NCBI RefSeq assembly: GCF_900111005.1
Contig: NZ_FOFV01000001.1
Span: forward strand, 62,001 to 126,000
From: Lentzea albida
Lineage (GTDB): Bacteria > Actinomycetota > Actinomycetes > Mycobacteriales > Pseudonocardiaceae
Direction of reading: 5' to 3'
Length of the DNA stretch: 64,000 nucleotides
Below, piece by piece: positions 56,079 to 64,000 of this stretch. Numbering within the stretch: position 1 is the stretch's first letter; each line of letters opens with the position of its first letter. The translations under genes and the position numbers were made by a program. The notes under the pieces were generated by a model. That model did no database searches. It was given only the letters and a program-made list of their open reading frames with translations, and was not told where the DNA came from.

Positions 56079-58331
56079 ATGATCGTGGACATCGGTCGGG
56101 GTGGGCCACGCTGGATCGTCGGCGTGGTCATGGTCGTGGTGCTGCTGGCTGCCCTGGTGGTGATCACTTCCTCGGGCAGGTCTCCCGACCAGGAACCGAC
56201 GGACTCGCCGGCCGCCCGCGCCGCGATCACCCGCCTGCTCGGCGGTGACGAACGGCGCGCCGCGCAGTTCGAGCTCCAGCGCCTGCCGTCGCGGCCGGGC
56301 GTCGCCGACTCGTTCGGCATCGGCGGCGAGGACGGGCGCGTGGTGCTGTCCGGTTCGAGCGACGTCTCGCTGCTCTCCGGGTTCGGGTGGTGGCTGAAGT
56401 ACGTCGCGGGCGGGCACCTGTCGACCAACGGCGACCGGATCGCGCTGCCGGAGACGTTGCCCGCGCCCTCGAAGCCCATCAACCGGCGCACCACGCTCAC
56501 CGACCGGTACGCCTACAACTTCACGGTCTTCGGCTACACCACGCCGTACTGGACGTGGACCGAGTGGGAACGCGAGATCGACTACCTCGCGGTGAGCGGG
56601 GTGAACCGCGCGCTCGTGCTCGTCGGCCAGGAAGCTGTCTGGTACGACACCTTCCAGTCGTTCGGGCTGTCCGAGTCCGAGGTGCGGGCGTGGATTGCGC
56701 AGCCGTCGCTGCAACCGTGGCAGTGGTACGGCTCGACGAGCGGCTACGACCCCACCGGCGGCGTGCACGCGGGCCCGGTGAGCCGGGAGCTGGTCGAACG
56801 CCGCGCCGAACTGGGCAGGCGGATCGCCGACCGGATGCGCAGCCTCGGCATCTCGCCGGTGTTCCCCGCGTTCTCCGGCCACGTGCCCGACAAGGTGTTC
56901 GCCGAGCGCAACCCGGACGCGCACGTGATCCCGCAGGGCGGTTACTCGGGCCACCCGAGGCCGTACTGGCTCGACCCCACCGACGCCCTCTACGGCAAGG
57001 TCGCGGCCCGGTTCTACGAGGCGCAGACCGCCCGGTTCGGCGACACCACGCACTACTCGAACGACCTGCTCCACGAGGGCGGCGAGCTGGGCGGCGTCGA
57101 CCTCGGCGACGCGGGCCGCGCCGTGCAGGACGCCCTGACCGCCGCACACCCCGACTCGACCTGGGTGCTCCAGGCGTGGCAGGACAACCCGATGCGCGAG
57201 CTGATCGAGGCGATCGACCGCAGGCGGGTGCTGGTGCTCGACCTCGACGCCGACGACGGCCCGGGGTGGAAGCGCAAGGAGAAGTTCTGGGGCGCGCCGT
57301 GGGCGTGGGGGACGATCCAGAACTTCGGAGGCAGGCTGGGGACGTTCGGCAACCTGCACGAGCCGGGACGGACGCTGCCGGAGGTCCGCAAGGCGGGTCC
57401 GGCCGTGCGCGGTGACCTCGTCGGCACCGCGATGGTCCTGGAGGGCACGCACCTGAACCCCGTGGTGCAGGACCTGTTCGGCGAGATGACGTGGCGCGAG
57501 GACCCGGTCGACCTGGACTCGTGGGTCACCGACTACGCGAAGCGCCGCTACGGCGTCGATGACCCCAACCTGCGCGAGGCGTGGAAGACGCTGCTCAAGA
57601 CCGCGTACTCGTTCCGCGCCACCAACCACGAGAGCGGCGAGGGCCCGCACGAGAGCCCGTTCGTCGCGCTGCCGTCGCTCAAGATGACGTCGGCGTCCAA
57701 CTGGGGCCCGAAGGTGCCCCGCTACCCGGCCGAGGAGTTCGAGCCCGCCCTGCGGCAGCTGCTGAAGGCGCCCGAGTCGGTCCGGCAGCTGGAGACCTAC
57801 AAGTACGACCTGGTCGACGTGGCACGGCAGGTGCTCGCGGACCGCGGCCGCGCCAAGCTCACCGAGATCGCCGAGGCGTACGACGCCAAGGACCTCGCCA
57901 CGCTGGACACCACGACCGACGAGTTCCTGGCGCACATGACGCGCACCGACGAGCTGCTCGGCACCCAGCGCGACTGGCTGCTCGGCACGTGGCTGAGCTC
58001 GGCGAGGGCCTGGGGCAGCACCGACGCCGAGAAGGCCGTGCTGGAGCGCGACGCGCGCGGCATCATCACCATCTGGTCGGAACCGGCGTGCGGGGTGCTG
58101 CGCGACTACGCCAACCGCGACTGGGAGGGCCTGGTCGGCGGTTACTACCTGTCCCGGTGGCAGCGCTACTTCGCCGAGCTCGCCGGCACCGTGGAGGCGG
58201 GGAAACCGCCCGTCATCGACTGGTGCGCGGTCGGGCGGGAGTTCACGTCGCAGACGACCGAGTACGCCACCGAACCCGCCGGGTCGACCTACGAGGTGGC
58301 GGCGCGGATCGCCGAGGAGCTCGGCCTCTAG
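56079..58331 (+). CDS. Alpha-N-acetylglucosaminidase, GH89, membrane-anchored
   Basis: This 750-aa homologue of lysosomal NAGLU has one N-terminal membrane helix (about 11-32) that anchors it outside the cell. The NAGLU N-terminal domain (about 50-125) is followed by the catalytic barrel: YAYNFTVFGYTTPYWTWTEWEREIDYLAVSGVN, SNDLLHEGGELGG (acid Glu) and GTAMVLEGTHLNPVV (nucleophile Glu). A helical C-terminal domain ends the protein. It would trim alpha-linked GlcNAc from a glycan. ATG 56079 was chosen although no strong ribosome site is seen; GTG 56067 or 56085 are alternatives. A terminator follows. Confidence 0.92.
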   Translation: MIVDIGRGGPRWIVGVVMVVVLLAALVVITSSGRSPDQEPTDSPAARAAITRLLGGDERRAAQFELQRLPSRPGVADSFGIGGEDGRVVLSGSSDVSLLSGFGWWLKYVAGGHLSTNGDRIALPETLPAPSKPINRRTTLTDRYAYNFTVFGYTTPYWTWTEWEREIDYLAVSGVNRALVLVGQEAVWYDTFQSFGLSESEVRAWIAQPSLQPWQWYGSTSGYDPTGGVHAGPVSRELVERRAELGRRIADRMRSLGISPVFPAFSGHVPDKVFAERNPDAHVIPQGGYSGHPRPYWLDPTDALYGKVAARFYEAQTARFGDTTHYSNDLLHEGGELGGVDLGDAGRAVQDALTAAHPDSTWVLQAWQDNPMRELIEAIDRRRVLVLDLDADDGPGWKRKEKFWGAPWAWGTIQNFGGRLGTFGNLHEPGRTLPEVRKAGPAVRGDLVGTAMVLEGTHLNPVVQDLFGEMTWREDPVDLDSWVTDYAKRRYGVDDPNLREAWKTLLKTAYSFRATNHESGEGPHESPFVALPSLKMTSASNWGPKVPRYPAEEFEPALRQLLKAPESVRQLETYKYDLVDVARQVLADRGRAKLTEIAEAYDAKDLATLDTTTDEFLAHMTRTDELLGTQRDWLLGTWLSSARAWGSTDAEKAVLERDARGIITIWSEPACGVLRDYANRDWEGLVGGYYLSRWQRYFAELAGTVEAGKPPVIDWCAVGREFTSQTTEYATEPAGSTYEVAARIAEELGL

Positions 58332-58356
58332 TCACGGCAGCACCGGTCCGGACACG

Positions 58357-58393
58357 CGAAGGGGCCACCGGCACAAGTCCGGTGGCCCCTCGA
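58357..58393. terminator. Bidirectional terminator between GH89 and oxidoreductase genes
   Basis: GGGGCCACCGG (58361-58371) and CCGGTGGCCCC (58379-58389) pair perfectly around a 7-base loop, with CGA...TCG extending the stem. It lies between two convergent stop codons. Confidence 0.85.
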
Positions 58394-58406
58394 TCGCACC
58401 AGCGGG

Positions 58407-59378
58407 TCAGGCGAGAGCCGACGCCGTGGCCTCGTGCACGACCTTGTGCGCCGGGAGGATCGCGTTGCGCTCGGCCAGCACCTCGTCCGAACCCGCGCCC
58501 AGCTCGAGCAGGTTCAGGAAGTGGTTCAGCTGCGCGGCCAGCGGCTCGGCGCTCTGCAGGATCGTCGGCAGCTCGATGACGGTCTGCGACTGGTAGCCGA
58601 CGCCGTCCGCCGCGGGCGAGTCCGCCACGTGCCGGTAGATCGTGATGTCCCGGCGGAGCAGGTCGATCTCGATCAGGCGGTCGATCTCCAGCACCGAGAT
58701 CTGCCGCACCTTGCGCTGGCTGATCCGCGACGCCGAGATCGTGGCGAGGGCACCGCTCTCGAACGACATGGTGGCGTCGGCCGAGTCCTCGGACTGGTTG
58801 TCCTGCGACTGCTTGTGGAAGAAGCCGAAGGAGCCCTTGACCGCGGCCGGCGCGTTGCCGACGAAGCGGATCGCGAGGTCGACGTCGTGGATGAGCAGGT
58901 CGCCCGCGACACCGGTCTTGATCCGCGGCACGAACGGCGAGTGCCGCATCGCGTTGATCTGCACGACCTCGCCCACGAACTGCTTCGCGGTGAGGATCGC
59001 CGGGTTGAAGCGCTCGAGGAAGCCGCAGACGAGCGGCAGACCGCGCTTCTCCGACTCGGCGACGAGCTCCTGGGACTGCTCGTACGTGGCGGCCAGCGGC
59101 TTCTCGATCAGCAGCGGCTTGCCGAGCTCCAGCGCCTGCTTCGCGATCGCGTAGTGCGCCTCGGTGGCGGCCGCGATGACGACCGCGTCGACGTCCTTCA
59201 ACCCGTCCAGCGAGTCGGTGTAGTCGATGCCGAAGCGGTCGGCGATGGCCTGACCGGTCTGGGCGTTGTGCTCCACGACGAACTTGAAGTCGACGCGGTC
59301 GGACTGCGACAGCACGCGGGCGTGCAGCGAGCCCATGGTTCCGGCGCCGACAAGGGCGACCTTGGGACGGGCGGTCAC
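58407..59378 (-). CDS. Gfo/Idh/MocA-family sugar oxidoreductase
   Basis: This 323-aa NAD(P)-dependent oxidoreductase has a Rossmann domain starting VALVGAGTMGSLHARVL, the family motif LLIEKPLA (EKP, about 91-98) and HDVDLAIRFVG, which contributes the substrate-site His/Asp. Relatives such as WlbA and GnnA oxidise the 3-hydroxyl of UDP-GlcNAc derivatives for later amination. GTG 59378 overlaps the aminotransferase stop (GTGA), so the two are coupled and probably act in sequence on one nucleotide sugar. Confidence 0.92.
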   Translation of the reverse strand: MTARPKVALVGAGTMGSLHARVLSQSDRVDFKFVVEHNAQTGQAIADRFGIDYTDSLDGLKDVDAVVIAAATEAHYAIAKQALELGKPLLIEKPLAATYEQSQELVAESEKRGLPLVCGFLERFNPAILTAKQFVGEVVQINAMRHSPFVPRIKTGVAGDLLIHDVDLAIRFVGNAPAAVKGSFGFFHKQSQDNQSEDSADATMSFESGALATISASRISQRKVRQISVLEIDRLIEIDLLRRDITIYRHVADSPAADGVGYQSQTVIELPTILQSAEPLAAQLNHFLNLLELGAGSDEVLAERNAILPAHKVVHEATASALA

Positions 59379-60472
59379 GCGCCGAACACCTCTCGGACGG
59401 ACGAGACGATGGTCTCGAGCTCGGCGTCGGTCAGCTTCGGGTGCACGGGCAGCGAGAGCGCCTGCTCGGCGACCTTCTTCGCGACCGGCACGTCGGAGGC
59501 GATGACCTGGGGGTTGTCCCGGTAGCAGTCGTAGTCGAACACGAGCTTCGGGTAGTAGGTGCCGTTGCCGATGCCCTTCTCGGTGAGCTTCGCCGCGAGC
59601 TCGTCGCGGGTCACCGGGGCGTCGTCGCCGACCAGGATCGTGTACTGGTGCCACACGTGCTCGCGGCCCGGCAGCACGGCGGGGACCGTCAGGCCCGTCA
59701 CGCCGTCGAGGCCCTTGGACAGCGCCTCGGCGTTGCGCCGGCGCGCGTCGGTGAGCTGCTGCAGCTTCTCGAGCTGCGGGATGCCCAGCGCCGCGTGCAG
59801 GTCCGTGAGGCGGTAGTTGTGGCCCGCCATCTCGTACTGGTAGCGGGCGCGCATGCCCTGGTTGCGCATGACGCGCAGCTTGTCCGCCAGCGCGTCGTCC
59901 GACGTCGTGATGACGCCGCCCTCGGCGGTGGTGATGTTCTTGGTGGCGTACAGCGAGAAGCAGCCGATGCCGAACGAACCGGCGGGCTTGCCCTCGTACG
60001 TCGCGCCGACCGCCTGCGCCGAGTCCTCGACGATCGTCAGCCCGTGCTGCTGCGCCAGCGGGACGAGGCGGCCCATGTCGGCCATCTGGCCGTACAGATG
60101 GACCGGCATGAGGACCTTGGTGCGGTCGGTGACCGCGGCGGAGACCTTCTCCGGGTCGATGTTGAAGTCGACCGAGTCGATGTCCGCGAACCTGGCGGTC
60201 GCGCCCGCCTCCAGGATCGCGTTCAACGTGGCCACGAAGGTGAACGGCGTGGTGATGACCTCATCACCCGGCTGCAGGTCGAGCGCCTGGATGGACGCGA
60301 CCAGCGCGGTCGTGCCGTTGTTGACGGCGACCGCGTGCGGCACACCGGCAACGGAGGCGAAAGCGTCCTCGAACCGCTTGACCATCGGTCCCTGTGCGAT
60401 GACACCGGAGCGGAGCACTTCCAGCACGAGCGGCTCGGCGTCCTGGACGTCGACGACGGTAATCGGAATCAT
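59375..60472 (-). CDS. DegT/DnrJ/EryC1/StrS nucleotide-sugar aminotransferase
   Basis: This 365-aa PLP enzyme has VNNGTTALVASIQALDLQPGDEVITTPFTF (about 51-80), EDSAQAVGATYEGKPAG and the internal-aldimine lysine in SLYATKNITTAEGG. It transfers an amino group to a ketosugar nucleotide. With the coupled Gfo/Idh/MocA enzyme it forms the minimal set for a 3-amino sugar (WlbA/WlbC- or GnnA/GnnB-like). ATG 60472 gives MIPITVVDVQDAEP. It is divergent from the flippase-like gene across 225 bp in which no gene is seen. Confidence 0.93.
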   Translation of the reverse strand: MIPITVVDVQDAEPLVLEVLRSGVIAQGPMVKRFEDAFASVAGVPHAVAVNNGTTALVASIQALDLQPGDEVITTPFTFVATLNAILEAGATARFADIDSVDFNIDPEKVSAAVTDRTKVLMPVHLYGQMADMGRLVPLAQQHGLTIVEDSAQAVGATYEGKPAGSFGIGCFSLYATKNITTAEGGVITTSDDALADKLRVMRNQGMRARYQYEMAGHNYRLTDLHAALGIPQLEKLQQLTDARRRNAEALSKGLDGVTGLTVPAVLPGREHVWHQYTILVGDDAPVTRDELAAKLTEKGIGNGTYYPKLVFDYDCYRDNPQVIASDVPVAKKVAEQALSLPVHPKLTDAELETIVSSVREVFGA

Positions 60473-60697
60473 GCAGCAGACTTTCCACTTCCGGAGACGG
60501 TTGGATGCGTCCGGTACAGTTACCCCGGTGTTACTGCCAGGTGCAGACCAGGCGCGGACCACAGGCTACCTGCCTGATGGAGTGATCCTTCTCAGGGTCC
60601 GTAGTGGATCCGAAACACAGAAGTTACGACCCTCATGGACGCCCAGCCCGCCGTGCCCGGCCCGCCGCTGGGGAGCGAAGCAGGAAGCGGAGAACCG

Positions 60698-61711
60698 ATG
60701 ACCGTCGAGCCCGACGTGGCTGATACCGACGCCCGGCAGGTCGCCCCTCCGGCTCCGGCCAGGACGCGCAAGGCGGTCGTCATCGCCTGGGCGAAGCGGG
60801 TGCTGATCGTCGCCGTGCTGGCCGCCGCCGTCTACTCGGTCTACTCCCAGTGGGACGAGGTCTACCCCACGCTGATCGCACTGCCGTGGCCGTCGCTCGC
60901 CCTGTCGCTCGTGGCGGTCTTCGCCGGCATCTTCCTCGGCCCGCTGGTCTGGAAGATCGTGCTGTCCGACCTGGGCGCTCCCGTCCGGTTCATGGACGCG
61001 TCGAAGTTCTACCTGGTCGGCCAGCTGGGCAAGTACATCCCCGGCGCCGTCTGGGCCGTCCTGCTCTCCATGGAGCTCGCCCGCGAGGCGGGCGTCAACC
61101 GCGCGCGGAGCTTCACCGCGGGCCTGGTCGCGACCGGCATGGGCGTGCTCGCCTCGCTGATCGCGGGCCTCGCCGCGCTGCCCGTCATGCTGGGCGGGCG
61201 CCCGGAGTCGAACCAGCTGTTGTGGCTGTTCCTCCTGCTGGCCGTCGGCCTGCCGTTCCTGCACCCGCGCCTGCTCACGTGGTCGGTCAACCTCGTGCTG
61301 AAGGTGCTGCGCAAGCGCCCCCTCGAATCGCAGTTCACCGCGGGCAAGATCCTCAAGGCGCTGGGCGCGGCCGTCGCGATCTATCTCTGCTACGGCGTGC
61401 ACCTGTGGCTGCTGGTCGACTCGCTGGGCTCGCCGCGCCTCGACACGCTCGTGCTGTCCGCCGGCGCGATGGCGCTGTCGATGACGGCGGGCCTGCTGGC
61501 GTTCTTCCTGCCGTCCGGCCTCGGCGCCCGCGAGCTGGTCATCACCGCCACGATCGCGACCGTGCTGCCCCTTCCGCAGGCCATCGCGCTGGCGCTGGTC
61601 TCGCGCCTGATGTTCACCGTCGCCGACCTGGCCGCGGCCGGTGCGGCGGCGCTCCTGGCGTACGTGCAGAAGCGCCGCGGCGTCCCCGCGCCGGTTCCTG
61701 CCGAGGACTGA
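60698..61711 (+). CDS. UPF0104/LPG-synthase-type flippase-like membrane protein
   Basis: This 337-aa integral membrane protein has about eight helices (RVLIVAVLAAAVYSVYSQW, LALSLVAVFAGIFLGPLVWK...). The conserved YLVGQLGKYIPGAVWAVLLSMELAREAGV loop and LPSGLGARELVITATIA belong to the lysylphosphatidylglycerol synthase transmembrane family (AglD/UPF0104). Members move or modify polyprenyl- or lipid-linked molecules. ATG 60698 was chosen because GGAG lies 5 bases upstream; ATG 60635 in the same frame has no ribosome site. Divergent from the amino-sugar genes, it may export their lipid-linked product. Confidence 0.85.
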   Translation: MTVEPDVADTDARQVAPPAPARTRKAVVIAWAKRVLIVAVLAAAVYSVYSQWDEVYPTLIALPWPSLALSLVAVFAGIFLGPLVWKIVLSDLGAPVRFMDASKFYLVGQLGKYIPGAVWAVLLSMELAREAGVNRARSFTAGLVATGMGVLASLIAGLAALPVMLGGRPESNQLLWLFLLLAVGLPFLHPRLLTWSVNLVLKVLRKRPLESQFTAGKILKALGAAVAIYLCYGVHLWLLVDSLGSPRLDTLVLSAGAMALSMTAGLLAFFLPSGLGARELVITATIATVLPLPQAIALALVSRLMFTVADLAAAGAAALLAYVQKRRGVPAPVPAED

Positions 61712-61726
61712 CGGCCACCTGCCTCG

Positions 61727-61759
61727 ACAGCCGCCTCCGAGAACGCTCGGGGCGGCTGT
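61727..61759 (+). terminator. Intrinsic terminator after flippase-like gene
   Basis: ACAGCCGCC (61727-61735) and GGCGGCTGT (61751-61759) pair, extended inside by CCGAG and CTCGG (61737-61741, 61746-61750) around an AACG loop; one T is bulged. The 14-bp stem starts 16 bases after the stop. Confidence 0.85.
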
Positions 61760-61776
61760 CGTGGTTTCCGAGGGGT

Positions 61777-61944
61777 CTAGGGCGTGTGTCGAAGTCCGAT
61801 CCGCGACAGCCGGGCCCGAGGCGGCCCCTGGCGGCACGGCCGGAACGCCCACGTACAACACCGGTACGCGGCCGCTCCGGCCGCACCACCAGGAACCACC
61901 TCAAGCGCGACTCTCATCGAACCGGACTTCGACACGCGCCCTAG
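61777..61944. mobile_element. MITE-like 168-bp imperfect inverted repeat
   Basis: The left end CTAGGGCGTGTGTCGAAG and the inverse of the right end CTAGGGCGCGTGTCGAAG (complement of 61927-61944) differ at one position, and pairing continues raggedly inward to a centre near 61855. Both ends carry CTAG, a possible target duplication. No ORF is inside. The size and structure fit a non-autonomous miniature element of an IS; a large transcribed stem-loop is the alternative. Its right end supplies the stop codon of the HAD gene. Confidence 0.6.
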
Positions 61945-62744
61945 AACCAGCGCTCCAGCACCTGGGCGACGCCGTCCTGGTCGTTCGTGCCGGTGACCTC
62001 GTCGGCCACCTCCAGCAGCTCGGGGTGCGCGTTGGCCATCGCGACGCCGTGGCCGACCCACCGCAGCATCGGGATGTCGTTCGGCATGTCCCCGAACGCG
62101 ATCACGTTCCCCGCGGCCACCCCGAGCCGCTCCGCCACGTCGGCCAGGCCGCTGGCCTTCGTCACGTCCCGTTCGGACACCTCGATCAGCCCGGCGTTGG
62201 TCGAGTAGGTGATGGCGAACTCGTCGCCCAGCACCGCCGTCGCGGCCGCCGCCATCTCGGCACTGGTCATGCCCGTGTGCCTGACCAGCAGCTTGATCGC
62301 CGCGTGCCCGAGCACCTCCGCCCGCGAGGCGACGTCGTGGCTGTCCGGCCAGGCGTGCTTGTACCGCTCCTCCGCGACGAACGTCTCGACGTCCGCCGCC
62401 CGTTCGCCCACCCGCTCCGCGGCCACCGCGCACTCCGGGAGCGCCGTGTCGAGGGCGCTGACGAGGTCGTGCAGCCGGATCGGGCTGATCCCGCGCTGCC
62501 AGACCACGCGGTCCGCGCCGACGTCGTAGAGCACCGCGCCGTTCGCGCAGACCGCGTACCCGGTGGCGCCGAGGTCGTTCGCGACGCGCGGGACCCAGCG
62601 CGGCGGACGGCCGCTGACCAGCACGAACGGGGTTCCGTCCGCCAGGACCCTGCCCACGACGCGTGCCGTGTGCCCGCTCACCCGCTCGTTCGTCCCGAGA
62701 ATCGTGCCGTCCACGTCCGATGCCACCAGCGCTGGTTTCTCCAC
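61941..62744 (-). CDS. Cof-type HAD-superfamily phosphatase
   Basis: This 267-aa HAD IIB hydrolase has motif I ASDVDGTILGTN (nucleophile Asp9), motif II VLVSGRPP, Lys in HAAIKLLVRH (motif III) and motif IV FGDMPNDIPML. A cap domain sits between motifs II and III. It dephosphorylates small sugar or cofactor phosphates. It is the positional counterpart of Rv3813c near glf. GTG 62744 gives MEKPALVASDVDGT. The stop codon lies within the terminal CTAG of the MITE-like element, so the original C-terminus may have differed slightly. Confidence 0.9.
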   Translation of the reverse strand: MEKPALVASDVDGTILGTNERVSGHTARVVGRVLADGTPFVLVSGRPPRWVPRVANDLGATGYAVCANGAVLYDVGADRVVWQRGISPIRLHDLVSALDTALPECAVAAERVGERAADVETFVAEERYKHAWPDSHDVASRAEVLGHAAIKLLVRHTGMTSAEMAAAATAVLGDEFAITYSTNAGLIEVSERDVTKASGLADVAERLGVAAGNVIAFGDMPNDIPMLRWVGHGVAMANAHPELLEVADEVTGTNDQDGVAQVLERWF

Positions 62745-62811
62745 GAATCCATCCTCGCCGATGCCGGAAGTGGATTCGTCGACTGGCGGACCACGTCGCT
62801 AGGGTCGCCGG

Positions 62812-64000
<1,189 letters not shown>

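Noticed and set aside
55905..57935. N-terminal extension of the propeller protein over the GH89 gene
   Set aside because: The frame happens to be open, but the signal peptide and ribosome site at ATG 55904 set the true start.

Overview
The window is GC-rich and almost wall to wall with genes. GTG starts, 4-bp start/stop overlaps and short intergenic gaps are common, as in a filamentous actinobacterium. The gene content points to a Pseudonocardiaceae-like member (Lentzea, Saccharothrix or a relative): a fused CydDC, a DevS/DevR-like pair, IdeR-like iron boxes, glf, ECF sigma factors and many secreted or lipid-anchored proteins. Genus cannot be fixed from sequence alone. The order prephenate dehydratase, histidine phosphatase, metallopeptidase, septum-formation protein and serS, with a ferritin on one side and a Cof-type HAD hydrolase and glf on the other, recalls the Mycobacterium tuberculosis Rv3809c-Rv3841 neighbourhood near the replication origin. 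The window therefore looks like core chromosome with lineage-specific blocks inserted.

Layout. 1-4.7 kb: a DUF952 fragment, a SigE-type sigma factor with a membrane protein downstream, two related lipoproteins, and an ECF42-type sigma factor paired with a DGPF (YCII) protein. 4.8-8.4 kb: ferritin, arginine deiminase, a CPBP membrane protease and a DUF2470 protein; ferritin and DUF2470 have IdeR/DtxR-like boxes. 8.4-11.6 kb: two small membrane proteins, then an epoxide-hydrolase-like enzyme and an NAD(P)-binding reductase facing a MarR regulator across two operator-like palindromes. 11.6-23.0 kb: one bidirectional unit. One arm reads unknown protein, FahA, IclR, vWA protein. The other reads HmgA, SWIM zinc-finger protein, an 18-codon micro-ORF, DUF5691, MoxR AAA ATPase, DUF5682 and an acidic protein. 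Homogentisate catabolism and a vWA-MoxR system thus share one divergent promoter region. 23.1-32.6 kb: a frameshifted cupin facing a MarR gene, a Mn-riboswitch-controlled GDT1 transporter, cydA-cydB-cydDC behind DosR-like boxes, a DevS/DevR-like kinase and regulator, and a GNAT. 32.6-40.4 kb: a DnaA-box-like cluster, a macro-domain protein, pheA, a phosphatase, a metallopeptidase, a septum-formation protein, a DUF1190-like/glutathionylspermidine-synthase-like/DUF350 trio, a 56-aa protein and serS.

40.4-61.9 kb is an envelope-oriented accessory block. It holds a ceramidase-like hydrolase and a six-gene operon of LpxA-like acyltransferase, acyl carrier protein, SDR, acyl-adenylating ligase, LuxE-like and LuxC-like proteins. 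It also holds a lipoprotein, two secreted cell-wall-enzyme-like proteins sharing a beta-propeller tail, LhgO, a GT2 glycosyltransferase, a YfhO-like membrane protein, a GH89 glycosidase, an oxidoreductase/aminotransferase pair for amino-sugar synthesis and a flippase-like membrane protein. A 168-bp MITE-like inverted repeat closes the block. A HAD phosphatase, an LLM-class oxidoreductase and the start of glf follow.

Candidate undescribed systems: (i) the LuxC/LuxE/ACP/LpxA-like operon, plausibly making and attaching an unusual acyl group to an amino sugar of the envelope; (ii) the vWA-MoxR-SWIM-DUF5691-DUF5682 system wired to homogentisate catabolism; (iii) three secreted-protein genes of the accessory block that share upstream 7-bp TGCA repeats at 11-bp pitch, the geometry of SARP-type sites. 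No tRNA, rRNA, CRISPR array or complete insertion sequence was seen.
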